Source: Hedera helix
Taxonomy: Eukaryota > Streptophyta > Magnoliopsida > Apiales > Araliaceae
Direction of reading: 5' to 3'
Assembly: GCA_947179155.2 (NCBI GenBank)
Contig: OX359278.1
Coordinates: 29,578,773-29,642,772 of the forward strand
Length of the DNA: 64,000 bases
Of this stretch, positions 1 to 12,528 are shown one piece after another (within the stretch, counting starts at the first letter, position 1; every line of letters begins with the position of its first letter). The notes under the pieces were generated by a model, which did no database searches, was not told where the DNA came from, and saw only the letters and a list, made by a program, of their open reading frames with translations. The position numbers and the translations under genes were made by a program.

Positions 1-789
1 AGCTCTAACCCTCTTTTGATGCTTGATTTTAACTTTTGAAACAAAAAGTAATTTTTGAACAAAACCACAAAGATCTTGTAAAATTAAATCAGCATAGGTT
101 ATTAGATTAACTAGATTAAAATTGGAAATAGTAGAGAACTTCAAATCCTATGCGACTACAGGTTTTAAAACAATCTTTTTCGAAATGCCACCCAAAGAAT
201 TTTATTAAAATAAAAGTTAAAATGAAACTTTTTCTTTAATCGAATCCTTCAAGCATAGGTTCACAAAGGTTTAAAATTGCTTTCAAAATAATGCACATTC
301 CACGATCTGACCTTAAGAGATAACTCATTGGTTACTTACAATTCGAATTAGTTTAGACAACACCCTAGGCATTATCTAATGACACCATTCATATAGGCAC
401 ACGCACAAAGGCACACTTTATTTCAAGGAAAACATTAATAAAGCGGTAATCGTGTTTTCATGGAATTCGGGGGGTGCCTAACACCTTCCCATCACTTAAA
501 CAAACCCCCAAAGTCTATAAATCTCAGTTACAGACCAAATTTTTGGAGTCTCATATGGGTCATCTCGATTACAAAAATCCTAAAAATTCGGATGAGTTGG
601 TACATCTATTTAAACTTTTATCAACTGGTGACTCTGGTTAATTGGCCTATTATTAAAATCAACCTTTCAAAACCCCATCAGTATTTATGTTGGTCATTTC
701 TTAAAAAATCACCCTAAAATGAAATAATAAATAAATCAAAAATATAAGAAGGGTAACAATAAATTCGAGAAAAAATCCCGACATCGACA
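1..789 (+). mobile_element. Ogre/Tat-type Ty3 LTR, 3' portion of the 5' LTR
   Basis: The stretch ends in ACATCGACA and is followed two bases later by a primer-binding site beginning TGGCGACTTCGCTGGGG. This LTR-end and primer-site combination is typical of Ogre/Tat Ty3/gypsy elements. The sequence GGGGGGTGCCTAACACC near 470 is also characteristic of these LTRs. The LTR start lies outside the window, so only its last ~790 bases are seen. Open frames at 460-717 and 714-917 match no protein and are taken as chance. Confidence 0.7.
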
Positions 790-791
790 GA

Positions 792-809
792 TGGCGACTT
801 CGCTGGGGA
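792..809 (+). other. Primer-binding site, tRNA-Arg type
   Basis: TGGCGACTTCGCTGGGGA lies two bases after the LTR end at 789. Ogre/Tat elements use a tRNA-Arg primer with this kind of site. It fixes the element as plus-strand, with its internal region to the right. Confidence 0.7.
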
Positions 810-1390
810 CTTCTTAAGAGGGCGTAAGGCTCGTTCAAAATCTTGATGTTTTCCTTTTTCATATATATGTTGTTGCATGAATGATTTGAAGATATTTATG
901 CATACGGTGAGACGCAATGAATGTATATATGTTATATAATTCCTCCACCAGGAGGTGAACCCATCAGATGTTGATTACTAGACTTAATGGGGCATTCCCC
1001 CCCCCCCCCCCCCCCCACGAGGCTCAGGAAAGGCACCACTCAGATCTGCTTCAATTGAAAGATCGAATTTATTCTTATTGAGTAGGTTGAAAAGATCTGG
1101 GGATCTTCATGCCAAAACGCCTATGAGAGTAACCCTAGGGTAGGCCGGCCTCAGATAAACCCAATGTCGCAGGAAGTCTTTTCATACCTTGTTACTCCTT
1201 ATGTGCAAAATACCATTCGTCTCATATTTAAAGTAATCATCTTATATCTTTTCAGCCTGTCATAATAAAACCGTTGACCACGTTTTGTAGGAAAAGATTA
1301 AAAAAAACTCCTAAAAACATGCATATCGCATTAGCGTGCATTCGTACTCTCCATTTGTCAAAACTAAACTCTATCCTTTTTATTTTTAGA
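810..1390 (+). mobile_element. Ogre/Tat leader fragment
   Basis: This untranslated leader follows the primer site. It holds a run of about 20 C residues near 997-1016 and no credible gene. It is cut at 1390/1391 by the end of the minus-strand copia-1 LTR, and the rest of the Ogre element is not in the window. Confidence 0.55.
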
Positions 1391-1983
1391 TGTTGGTTTG
1401 TAAAATTCATGAACATACAATCAAATTGCGTAATAATAGTGGATGCATGATAAAATCAGATTTCAAAAAAATTCTACAAACCATAATTTAGGATCGACCT
1501 TTATACACAATTATTGATTAACAAAGAAGGAGATAGAGAATTATATCCTTGTAGAACAAAGCTTCCACACGAACAAGTTCAACTCTTATTCCTTCGCGTT
1601 ATCCTCAAAATCCACCGATTAGATTCCATAAATCAATGACAGCCATCCACGCATTTGGCCTTTAGAGACGATCCGCCAAGAAAAAAATATGGATTCAATA
1701 AGTGGGTGGTGGCAAACCCTAATTTTCTCTCTTTTCTAATTCCTTTGATGTAGAGAATTGTGTGAGCAACTCTTGTAACCTCAATCCATAATAAGACTCC
1801 TCTTATTTATAGATATGGAAAAGCATCCTAAACTCTTTAAGAATAGGGTTAGGGTTTTAATGTAACTCTCAATCTTATTAGGAACTCAAATAATATAATA
1901 ATTATAATTTCTAAACCATTCAAGAACTTAATTATTTATTATGAGAGTAGTCTTATTAATTAATTTCTAAACTATTTAGGAAC

Positions 1984-1985
1984 TA

Positions 1986-2045
<60 letters not shown>
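1984..2045. repeat. (AAT)n microsatellite
   Basis: This is about 20 copies of AAT/ATA inside the copia-1 LTR. The same place in the other LTRs of the family carries only a few interrupted copies, so it expanded locally. Confidence 0.95.
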
Positions 2046-2048
<3 letters not shown>

Positions 2049-2907
2049 CTTATTAATTTATAATTAGTATTTTTAAAATACTAAATAATAAATATTAAAC
2101 TTTTCAATTTATTCTATAACCATAGAATAAATTAAATATACTTAATCTATTTTTACGATTATGTCATTTACTTCTTAAATAAATATTTTTCTTTTGCAGT
2201 GTGACCCTTTTGGTTCTCCATATTAAACAGGCTGTAAAATAAATTATTTTGAACAATTATAATCTTATTTAAATAAATAAATTAAACTATTTAATTCATT
2301 TAAATAAATAATATTTATTCCACAATAAGAGTTAGCCCCTTAGCAATCAAGGACTTTTAAAATAATATAAATTTTAACATTTGATCATAAAAGAACCTTT
2401 CAGCGAATAGTTACCGTACAATTCAATCATTCTACCATACAATGTCTCAATCAAATATAAGACATGAAATATTATTAAGTCTTATTTTATTTGATCATAT
2501 GTATTTCGATTCCAAATGCATAACTCAAAATAATGTAAACTACTTTCTAATCTCATTCTGCCTTAGCTAATGACTTTTGAGTTGTCATTTATTAGATCAA
2601 TAAGACATTTTCTCCTTCTTACTAGAAGCGATAGATCATTTGTTGATCATTCACTTATCTCCAAATACAACTTATTATACTTGAACATACCCTTTAGGAA
2701 TATGTCAAATAATAACTCATCATACACAAGATACTAAGATGATCTCAAGTCCAATGATCACTTGTATTACTATCACATAAGGAACTCCTATTAACAGACA
2801 AGTAAAACTCCATCAGGTGTTCCTTTAGCGAGCCACGTTCCATGAACTTATTATCTAATAAACACCTATATACTTGCTTTAGTGTCTCAACACAAATGAT
2901 TATGAGA

Positions 2908-2912
2908 TCAAT
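2908..2912. repeat. Target-site duplication TCAAT, left copy
   Basis: TCAAT directly precedes the Tekay-type LTR start (TGTAATGACC) and recurs at 16410-16414 directly after the LTR end (GGGCGTCACA). This is the 5-bp duplication expected of a Ty3 integrase. Confidence 0.9.
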
Positions 2913-3758
2913 TGTAATGACCGCGAATATTTTAACCTATATAAATGAAATTAATTTTTCATAAATTAAATTTTTGGCATGATTAAATTAAACCATTGAA
3001 TGATAGCTTGGTTTAATTAATTATGTGGTAATTAATTAAAAGAAGGACCACTTAATGGATTAATTAAATTAATGGACTGTCCTAGGTATTTTAATATTAA
3101 ATCATTTATAGGACGTGTAAGTTATATAATAATTCAATTAACTTGATTCCTAAAAAGTCTAATTGGATTATATAAATTAATTAATGTGTTTATTAATTTA
3201 TGTTAATGTGAAAAATATTAATAATAATAATTTATAGTCCAACTAATTATATAATTAATAGTGGACTAGTCTAATTTATTTATTAAACAAGCCCAATTTA
3301 ATTTAATTGATAGTGGACTTGTAATTGGTTATGTAAATAATTTTAATAGGCCCAATCATTTAATTAATTGAGGTCCAATGGGATTGTTAGTTAAAGTCCA
3401 ATGAATTGATTTAATTGTAGCCCAAAACCTTAGCCTAATACAAGGTCAAAATTAGTTAAGGTTGCTACAAGTTGGTGTGTATATATATATGTGTGTGTGT
3501 ATATATGTTTGTATTTTTGTAATAAAATTAAAGCTATGTTGGTTGGGAAAAGGGGGAGGTAATCAGTCAAATGGGGAGGGGAGTGAGAGGCTCAAAGTGT
3601 TTCAAGCTCCAAGACTCCTTAAATTACTCCAAGAGGCAACTCTCCCCAATGCACATCAAGTCTCCCTAAATTGAGGGTTTATGTTTTCTATACAATTAGC
3701 CCTAAATCAACTAACATTGGTGGATTAGGAGGATCTAAGTATGCTTAGAAATTGTCTA

Positions 3759-3766
3759 TATATAAA
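3759..3766 (+). promoter_or_regulatory. LTR TATA box
   Basis: TATATAAA lies about 850 bp into the LTR, just before the GAGAGAGA-rich leader. It is conserved at 13381-13388 in the 3' LTR, and related LTRs here carry CTATAAATA in the matching place. It is the likely U3 promoter, with transcription expected to start shortly downstream. Confidence 0.7.
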
Positions 3767-5149
3767 GCCTCACCCAACTCTTGCGAGAGGTTAGTTCATT
3801 TGGCAAAAATTCTAGAGAGCAAAAGAGAGAGAAGTTGAGAGAGAGCTTCAAATAGAGAAAATAGAAAACACTTGGTGTTCTTGTGAATTCATAAAAGAAA
3901 TATCAAGAAGGCTTGTGAAGGGATGGTTCGGTAGCCAGGTGGTGGTGTTGGATGTCCTCTAGTTTCATCTCCTACTTTGGAAAGGCTAGGAAAAGAGCAC
4001 ACAAGTCCAAGAGGTATAAAAACACTTCAACCCTAGTTTTGAAGCTTTTATTGAGCTTTATATGATTTCTATGGTAGAAAAATATTTTTCAAAACTATTA
4101 TTTCTAATCTATGTTGAAAGGTTAGATCTAGGGTTTAATGTGCTTAAATTTTGTATTGGTATGCTTTTATGTTGGAAAGTTTGATCAAAATATGAAATCG
4201 ATTTTCGCCGAAAAATCATTAAACTGAATAGTCCATTCCCGGATTTACCGTTCACATTTCGTAAGTCGTATTCATGATCTGTCAACTTCGGGTGTTATTA
4301 ATATAAGATACGAAGATTTTCTAAGTGGAATGACAAAAAAATATTAAACGAGCTATTTATGATAATTTTTCTAGCAAAACAGTTCCTGCAGAAAAAATCT
4401 AAAAAAAACCTACTGTCATAATTTTGTTAGGGCTGTTTTGGCCACTTTTATTGCTCTAAAAATTCTAGGCATTTTACAAATGATATTATATAGTATATAG
4501 AAGCCACTGTCCAAAAATGAGCTTCATCCCACTTTGGATGAGGGAATTATGACCCAACGATTTTCCACGTTTTAAAAGCATAATATGAAAATATTTTGAA
4601 AAATATAACTCAAAAACTTATGAAAGTTTTACTGGAAGTATCTCTGATAGAAGAAAGCTACCGTAGAAATTTTAGAATTTTCTAATGAAAATTAAAGTTT
4701 TAATAAATGATGTCATTGTGGACAGAAATGGAACATTTAAAAATAGTAAACAAGGTTGGAAAATTAATAAAAAAATTATTTTGTGTATGAAATAACATAT
4801 ACTAAATATATCCAATAGATATAAAAATAATAGGTTAAGTAGGTATTTTTAATAAATACACTTGACTTAAGATAAATAAAGATAATAGCATAATTAATTA
4901 TGTATTAGTTAATTTTATTAAATAATTTATAAAGGTAGTTATTTGTCATTTAACTTGTATTAAATAATAAATAAATTAAATAAAAAGGAAGTAATTTATT
5001 TATTTATTATTTAAATGCTAAATAATAAATAAAAGAAAGGAGTAAAGAAATTAATGAAATAATTAAACAATTTACTTTTAAATTGTTTAAGTTTTTAAAT
5101 ATTACTAAATGATTTAAAATATTATTAAATAATAATATTAGTTAAAATA

Positions 5150-5460
5150 TTTGTAAATGATTAAATTATTATTAAATGATTAATAATAATATTAAATGAT
5201 TAAATTATTATTAAATGATTAATAATAATAATAAAAGATTAAATTATTATTAAATGATTAATAATAATAGTAAATCATTAAATTTTTGTTAAATGATTAA
5301 TAATAATAGTAGGTAATTAAATTATTATTAAATGATTAATAATAATAGTAATTGATTAAGTTATTATTAAATGATTAATCATAACAATACATGGTTAAAT
5401 ATTACTAAGGAATTAATAATAGTAGTGATCAATTAAGATGTTATTAATTAATTAATAACA
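5150..5460. repeat. AT-rich tandem array in the 5' LTR
   Basis: Imperfect units built on TTATTATTAAATGATTAAT are repeated about ten times. The matching array in the 3' LTR (about 14800-15240) differs in copy number, so the array has changed length since insertion. Confidence 0.85.
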
Positions 5461-6592
5461 TTAGTAAGGGAATTTGATATTATTAATATTATAATAATAT
5501 TATCTAGTAATTTAGATATTATCCAAGTGTGATAATATTGTCGTGTAAGCTACATGTTACTGAATAGGGAATTATGTGCTTACGTGGCAGTCTATTTGAT
5601 AATGATCTATGAAATCCTATGTAGGTTACTAATTGATAGATAAACCTATTTAATACTAGGTCTTTCAATGACATTAATTTAAGTCATGTAAGCTGTAGTC
5701 TACGACTGAGGCAAGTTTCCTAACTCAGACTTGAATTATTATTTTCAAGAATGTTAGTGGTTTAATGTATTGTTAATTACTCCACATAAATATAAATTAT
5801 TGATATCCGCACTTTGTGCATATGAAATACTATTTTATTATTTAACTGTAAATTATTTAAATTTCTTTATTACATGAAGTGTTCAAGAAATAGTCTACGT
5901 CATTTGTTCCGGCTAGACATATAAAGTTAATGAGAACAAACCCTAACTAGGGGATTATTAGTGTTGTTTGTCCGACATGTTTAGAGTTTAATGGTATGCA
6001 TACACATGGTGTATATGAGGCTGATCCCCTCAAGTACAAACTGAATTATAAAAGGGTTATTCAAATGATTAATTCCTTATCAATATTCCTGGTCGGTTGG
6101 ACCACTCAGCAGTAAATAATCATTCTTCATGTCTTCATTTGAACTTTGATTAGTCTATTAGTAAATTCATCAACTACCTTCAATTGTTGAGTACTTCATT
6201 TCATTCGCAATTTATTCATGATATGTCTTTATTAATTATTTTAAACTTACTGAGCATAGTATTTGCTCACTCTTACTATATATATCATAAACTAATTGCA
6301 GTTAAGCCTAAGCATTCCAAGAAGGACAAGGACAATGGCAAGCTTTAGGAATAGTTTTATATTACTATCCTGTTTTGTAAATCATGATCCCTTTTTGTAT
6401 TTATAGTGTATTCATGATGTATTTTGTTTAAGGTTATATACTTTGGGACTATAGTGAACTTTTTTGTAATGAACAACTTATGTTTATTTATTTTCGCATT
6501 AGTATTACATGTTGTTTAGAGGTGTTTTGATGTTTTATTGCATGAGCACCAAATTCGAGGTGTTGATACTTGAATTTGGGGGCGTCACAGGT

Positions 6593-6604
6593 TGGTATCA
6601 GAGC
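6593..6604 (+). other. Primer-binding site, initiator tRNA-Met
   Basis: TGGTATCAGAGC starts four bases after the LTR end at 6589. It is complementary to the 3' end of plant initiator tRNA-Met, as is usual in Tekay and most copia elements. Confidence 0.9.
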
Positions 6605-6852
6605 TGTAGGTTATAAACTTTAGGAATGCGAAACCTAGGTTATAACCTTAGAATTAAACACGTATAGGGTACGCTGGGTGGATGGGTCGAGGAGATCTAT
6701 TTAGTCGAGTTTTGTTTATAAGTGAATTTTGGAAATTCATCGAGCCGATGTTGTACATAATGAATATTATTTCATTTCATCAATGAATATATTTTATTGT
6801 GATACTGAGATGTTGTTGTTGTGTCTATTGTTGTGTCTATATGATATCGTAG

Positions 6853-7602
6853 ATCGGGCAGTCGAGCGGAGCCATCAACGTAGAGTGTGTGGAAAAACAC
6901 ATTGTCCTAGTAGAGCCGACTGAGCCAGTGGAGCCAGTGTTACCGAGGGAGATTGAGTCAGACTCCGATAGGGAGCCCGTTGTAGGCCGAGTTATGAGGT
7001 TATAAAGTAAGGACGAGGCCGCGGAGACTGATGATGCTGACGAGGATCCTGAGGAAGATCAAGAGGCATATGCTGAGGATGATGATGATACATTGGAGTA
7101 TACAGATGGTATAGGCACTACTACCAATGACATCATTGAGGAGTTAACCAATAGGAATAAGGAGCTAGAGGAGAGAGTTTGTCACCTGGAGGAGGAGAAT
7201 CGAACCCATCAGGAGATGGAGAATGGATATAAGGATGCGGCGTATCAGATGTCCGATGAGGTGACTAAGCTGAAGTTGCGAGTGGCAGAGCTAAATGAAG
7301 AGAAGGATCAGGCAGAGTTGAGTCTGACAGAGTTGCAGGTAGAGCATGAGGCCATGAAAGCCAAATTTGATCTTGAGATTGCGGACAAGATTCGCATGTC
7401 TGATGAGTAGATGAGAGCTGCCAGAAGAGTGGATGAGCTAGAGGAAGAGGTCTAAGTTGGGGCACCTAGGATTGATTCCCTGGGTTTTGCGATGGACACG
7501 GCCTTTGGCAGGCTGAGGAACATGGTCAAGAGGTATCCTCAGGAGAAAGACCTGAGTCGCCGCTCCGTAAGCCGCAGGGTAGTCGACATGATCGTTCGAT
7601 AG
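6853..7602 (+). pseudogene. Coiled-coil ORF upstream of gag, broken
   Basis: One frame stays open from after the stop at 6850 to 7602 except for stops at 7003, 7408 and 7453. It encodes a Glu/Asp-rich N-terminal part (about 7006-7090), then a heptad-patterned segment (about 7130-7407) rich in Glu, Lys, Leu and Arg that should form a coiled coil, then a basic tail. After the first stop the first in-frame ATG is near 7216. It sits between the primer site and gag, where Tekay elements normally have only a leader. I do not recognise a family. It could be an element-specific accessory gene or captured host coding sequence. Confidence 0.5.
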
Positions 7603-8035
7603 GAGCACGTAGAGACTGTTTATCGTGGGATGTACTGCCACTAGCTATGTCACTGTTTTAGCTTATATATAGATGCAGTTAGTTCCCACTTTGGTTTATA
7701 TTAGGGACTGATATATGTTGTAAATCCCACTATTTTGTTTAGACTTAGCATAGTGATAGACCTCGACTTTTGTTTTGTCATAGGGGTAGGTTGGTTTAAA
7801 TCCCTACTTTCTATTTATATAGGAGAACTATGGGTCTGTGTGAGTGTTTATAGCAGTATGCCACAGGTTGTCACTAATGTATTAAAACGGTGGTATATGA
7901 ATATAAATGCAGTTATTTTTATCTGAGTGTATTAAGATTAAATTGTATTTAACTATTAAATGTAAACATAAATAAATGTCGCATGAAATGTAAAAACACA
8001 AAATAAATAACATAAGCTTTTGTTTACATCAAACC

Positions 8036-8980
8036 ATGCCGCCAAGAAGAGGAAACCGAATCCCGCGCGTAGAGGAGTCGGTAAATAATGAGGAAGTTCT
8101 AGCAGACCCAATGCAAGCTTTTGCAACTATGCTTGTAGAAATCATGCAGAATAGACCACCGGTCATAGTACAACCCGTAGTGAATCAACCAGGGACTCAC
8201 TTGGCAAATTTTAAGAATTTTAATCTGGTAGGACCGCCAGAGTTTCACGAAACTACTGATCCAATTAAAGCCCAGACATAGGAGGAAGAAGTGGAGAAAG
8301 TGTTCAAGGTTTCCTGAGTGGCCATATAACAACAGACGTCATTTGCCACCTTCATGTTGAAGGAAGAGGCAAACTACTGGTGGAAAGCCGACAAAAACTG
8401 AGTGGGAGAATGAGTGATAACGTGGACACGTTTCAAGGAGTTGTTCTTTGAAAATTATTTTTCTGAGAGCATGCAAGCGAGAATGGAAATGAAATTCCTG
8501 AAACTAAAACAAGGGAACATAACCGTTGTCGACTATGCTACAAGATTTAATGAGCTAGCCAGATTTGCACCGAAACAGGTAGACACGGAGGTCAGGAAAG
8601 CCAGGAGATTTGAACAAAGACTGAAGCCTTAGGTGTATGGAAAAGTTGCAGTGCTACAAATCAACGCATTTTTATTATTGCTAGAGAAAGCTATCATCGC
8701 TGAAGGGGGGAATAAAGCATTGACCAAGTACCAGCAAGACCATAAGAAGAAGAGCCATAAGGGGTAAAAGGAAGGGAATAATAGCGGAGGAAGCAATCCT
8801 CACAAAAGAAAATGGAATGATAGTTAGAGCTCTAGAAAGCTATCAAATGACGTTAAAAAGAGCAAGAAGTGTAAAAAATGTGGGAAGAATCACTCAGGGG
8901 AATGCATGCGGGGTAAGGGTGTATGTTTCAACTGTGGCCAGCCGGGGCACTTTGCTCCACAATGCCCGAAGGTAAAAAGG
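8036..8980 (+). pseudogene. gag: Tekay gag, broken
   Basis: The capsid/nucleocapsid gene begins with MPPRRGNR, the usual Tekay gag start. A central capsid segment is visible at 8414-8632, and a CCHC zinc knuckle at 8924-8965 (CFNCGQPGHFAPQC) marks the nucleocapsid, followed by a degraded second Cys-rich motif. Amber stops at 8279 and after 8629, plus frame changes around 8282-8410, break it. Gag would form the cytoplasmic virus-like particle that packages element RNA. Confidence 0.85.
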
Positions 8981-9099
8981 AGAGATTATTTCTATTGTGG
9001 CTCACCCGATTATCAAAAGAAAGAATGGCCGAAAAGAAAGAGCGATTCCGAGAGCGCAAATCAGGGGAACAACATCAAACCAACAATTGGAGGGCTGAT

Positions 9100-9478
9100 A
9101 CAACAGAGCAGGCCGGTAGCACGCACTGTCAATATGATCATCCACGATGCCATGGAACCAAAAGAAGTGGTGGCAGGTATTATTCTGATCAATAATACTA
9201 ATGCATATGTATTATTTGATTCGGGTGCTACCTGTTCTTTCATATCAGATGAATTTGCTAATCAATTAAAGTTACCTCATGAGAAATTAAAGAACCAAAT
9301 AAATGTAGAGGTAGAAAATAAGGAAGTGATCCCTATAGAGTACATATATAAGAATTGTTATGCCGAGATAAGAGGACATAAATTATGTGTAAATTTAATT
9401 CCAATATATTTAAGAGAATTTGTCATAATCGTTGGAATGGATTGGTTATCTAATCACGGAGCTGTGATTGACTGCTAG
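9100..9478 (+). pseudogene. Tekay aspartic protease domain
   Basis: This continues the frame of the zinc knuckle. The active-site motif LFDSGATCSFIS is intact, with the catalytic Asp codon at 9218-9220, and the domain ends in a GMDWLSNHGA-type segment typical of Ty3 proteases. A stop at 9476-9478 separates it from the reverse transcriptase. The protease would cut the Gag-Pol polyprotein. Confidence 0.85.
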
Positions 9479-9663
9479 ACGAAAAGTATAAACCTGAAGA
9501 CTACAAGTAAGTCAAATGTGGTATTTAATGGGAGTAAATCGCTGAGACAATCTTGTTGTTTGACAATGATACAAGCAAGGAAACTGCTAAGGAAGGGTTG
9601 CATAGGCTATCTTACTTACGTGGTTGATACTCAGAGAGTAGGGGTGAAGTAAGATAAATACCT

Positions 9664-10610
9664 GTGGTAAGGGAATTCTCAGATGTTTTTCCAGATGAGT
9701 TGTCGGGTTTGCTGTCGGATAGAGAGGTGGAATTTGTAATTGACTTAGCATCAATATCAAAAGCACCGTACATGATGGCTCCGGTAGAAATGAAGAAATT
9801 GATGATACAATTGCAGGAATTGTTAGAGAAGGGGTATATTAGATCGAGCGTGTCTTCATAGGGAGCACCAGTATTATTTATAAAGAAGAAAGATGGGTCA
9901 TTAAGACTTTGTATCGACTACCGGGAGTTGAACAAAGTTACGATTAAAAACAAGTACCCATTGCCCAGGATAGACAATCTATTTGATTAACTGAAGGGAA
10001 CGAAGTATTTTTCGAAGATTGACTTGAGAACGGGGTATCACCAGCTGAAGGTGAGAAAAGAGGACATATCAAAGACAGCATTCAGAACTCGATACGGTCA
10101 TTTTAAGTTTTTGGTGATGTCGTTTGGTCCAACGAACGCGCCAGTAGCATTTATAGACATGATGAATAGTGTTCAAGCAACACTTGGACAAGTTTGTTGT
10201 TATATTCATAGATGATATTTTGGTTTACTCGAAGGCGAAGGAAGAGCACGCCGAACATCTGAGAGTGGTATTGAAAACTTTGAGAAAGGAGAAGTTGTAC
10301 ACAAAGTTTTCCAAGTGTGAATTTTGGCTACAAATGGTGCAGTTTCTGGGGCATGTAATTGATAAAAATGGCGGTAGATCCAGCAAAGGTGGAGGCTATT
10401 ATAAATTGGGAACAACTGAAGACGCCGATAAAAGTCAGGAGTTTCTTGGGATTGGCAAGTTACTACAGAAGATTTATACAGGATTTCTCAAAATTAGCGA
10501 TCCCATTGACAAATTTGACGAGGAAGAAGGTTAAGTTCGTATGGACAGAGAACTGTGAAGAAAGTTTCTTGGAGCTGAAAAAGAGACTTAGTGAAGCACC
10601 TGTATTGTAA
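9664..10610 (+). pseudogene. Tekay reverse transcriptase, frameshifted
   Basis: RT motifs appear in order: a segment near 9890 (KKDGSLRLCIDYRELN), KIDLRTGYHQ near 10020, and the catalytic FIDDILVYSK at 10205-10234. Stops occur after 9856 and near 9988. The frame changes between about 10165 and 10200, just before the catalytic Asp pair, and again near 10360. No single frame makes an active enzyme. Confidence 0.9.
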
Positions 10611-11000
10611 CTACCAGATGATATGGGAAGATTTGTGGTATTCAGTGATGCGTCAAATAAGGGGCTGGGCTGCGTTCTGATACAACACAAGAGGGTCATA
10701 GCATATGTTTCACAGTAGTTAAAGGATTATGAGAAAGGGTATCCAACTCATGACCTGGAGTTAGCAGCAATGGTGTTCGCACTGAAAATCTGGAGACACT
10801 ACCTGAATGGGAAAAAGTGTGAAATATACACAGACCACAAAAGTCTGAAGTATATCTTCACTCAGAAGTAGCTGAACATGAGGCAAAGACAATGGTCGGA
10901 ATTAATCAGAGACTATGATTGTGAAATTATATACCATCTCGGTAAGGCAAATGTGGTGGCAGATGCTCTGAGCATAAAGGGCAGAGAAAAGTTATTGATG
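10611..11000 (+). pseudogene. Tekay RNase H domain
   Basis: Ty3-type RNase H follows RT, with VVFSDASNKGLGCVL near 10636 and EIYTDHKSLKYIF near 10823. Stop codons interrupt it at about 10608, 10717 and 10869. It would degrade the RNA strand of the RNA-DNA hybrid. Its position before integrase confirms Ty3/gypsy order. Confidence 0.85.
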
Positions 11001-12500
11001 CTGATGATCCAAGAAGAATTAATCAAGGCTATGGAAATACTAGAGTTAGAGGTCAAATATCCAAAAGTGGCGGATGAGAAGTTGTTCGCAGTGGAGGCGA
11101 GTCCAACTTTATTAGACAAGATAAAGGAGGCTCAAGAAAAGGATGAAGAATGTGTTGCCATAAGGACGCAAATCTTAGAAGGAGAGGAACTGAAGTATAA
11201 AGTTGATAGCACAGGATTGCTGAGATTTGAAGGGATGATCTGGGTACTTATGGTTCTGGAATTAAAGGAAGAGTGCAAGGTACTCGGTACACCCTTAGGG
11301 TATAAAGATGTATCAGGATTTGCGTCAGCACTTCTGGTGGGGCAATGTTTGACATGTCAGAAGGTTAAAACAGAGCATCTAAAACTGAGTGGACTGCTAC
11401 AATCGTTAGAAATTTTGGAGTGGAAATGGGAGCAAATCACGATGGATTTTGTGGCCGGGCTTCCACCAACACAGAAGGGTAACGACGCGATCTGGGTGAT
11501 CGTGGATCCTTTAACCAAATTTGCACATTTTCTACAGATTAAGATAAGGTACAATCTGGTGTAGTTGGCAAGATTATATATAAAGGAAATTGTGTCATGA
11601 CATGGAGTGTCGATATCTATTGTGTCTGATAGAGATCTGTGTTTCACGTCAAATTTCTGGAGAAGCTTACAGGAAAGATTAGTAACACCGTTGAGGTTGA
11701 GTACGGCGTACCATCCCCAAACTGATGGTCAGAGTAAACGAACAATTCAAACACTAGAAGATATGCTTAGGGCAGTCGTGATGGATTTGAAATGCAGTTG
11801 GGATAACCATCTACCTTTGGTGGAGCTCGCACACAATAATAGTTACTATGCTAGTATTGGCATGCCGCTATATGAAGCACTATATGGAAGGAAATGTCGC
11901 ACGCCGTTGTGTTGGGACGAGATTGGTGAACAAAGACTGTTAGGATCTGAAATGGTGCAGCAGACCGTGGATGTTATTAATGTAATAAGATCTCATCAAG
12001 TAGTAACTCAGGATCGTCAGAAGAAGTATGTCGATATGCATCGTCGGAAGCAAGACTTTGAAGTTGGTAGCTTTGTATTTTTGAAAGTATCTCCCTAGAA
12101 AGGGAAGATAAGGTTTGCTGAGAAAGGAAAACTGAGTCCGAGGTTCGTAGGACCATTTGAAGTTCTGAAGCGAGTGGGTGAAATGGCGTACGAGGTAGCC
12201 TTACCTCCTAAACTTGAGCACATTCACAATGTATTTCATGTTTCAGTGTTACGACCGTATAAACCTGACTACAAGTATGTGATATCCTACGAACCAATCA
12301 AAACAAGAAAGATTTATCATATGAGGAAATTTCTGTCCAGATACTAGATAGGAAGGAGTAGACGCTAAGGAATAAGGTTATATGTTCGGTCAAGGTTCTT
12401 TAGAGAAATTACACGATTGACAAAGCTACGTAGTAACTTGAAGAGAAGATGAGGAGGAATTACCTGCATCTTTTTGATCGATCTTATGTTGAAATTTCAG
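11001..12500 (+). pseudogene. Tekay integrase and C-terminal region, catalytic Glu lost
   Basis: The HHCC zinc-binding part is eroded. CLTCQKVKTEH (about 11347-11379) keeps the Cys pair, but the expected His pair is not visible. The DDE core has Asp at 11444-11446 (TMDFVAG) and at 11628-11630 (SDRD). The residue 36 codons later, normally Glu in the QSER motif, is Lys (aaa, 11736-11738). The C-terminal segment (HNVFHVSVLRPY near 12225, then a region ending in EISGTKF) is the Tekay integrase tail. Stops at about 11562, 11597, 12096 and 12344 break the frame. Confidence 0.85.
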
Positions 12501-12515
12501 GGACGAAATTTTTAT

Positions 12516-12528
12516 AAAGGGGAGAGAA
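12516..12528 (+). other. Polypurine tract
   Basis: AAAGGGGAGAGAA immediately precedes the 3' LTR start at 12529. It primes plus-strand DNA synthesis. Confidence 0.85.

Larger units (their letters stand above)
1391..2912 (-). mobile_element. copia-1 3' LTR, distal part
   Basis: Read on the minus strand this is the end of a Ty1/copia LTR that finishes in CCAACA at 1391. It is homologous to the copia-2 LTR (49590-51440) and to the inverted LTR at 57430-58793. Its proximal 320 bases lie at 16410-16729, because a Tekay-type element inserted after 2912. Rejoined, the LTR is about 1.84 kb. A TATA-like element (CTATAAATAAG, minus strand) sits near 1803-1813. Confidence 0.85.
2913..6589 (+). mobile_element. 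Tekay-type 5' LTR
   Basis: The LTR runs from TGTAATGACC to GGGCGTCACA. It contains TG/TA simple repeats (3477-3505), a TATA box (3759), a purine-rich stretch after it and a large AT-rich tandem array (about 5150-5460). Compared with the 3' LTR it lacks about 54 bp (between GTTAAT and GAGAACAA near 5930). The two LTRs also differ by many substitutions, suggesting an old insertion. Open frames inside it are not coding. Confidence 0.9.

Noticed and set aside
3462..3674. Near-identical ~70-codon frames at 3462 and 13078
   Set aside because: They are similar only because they are the same part of the two Tekay LTRs; the repeat-rich translation has no domain.
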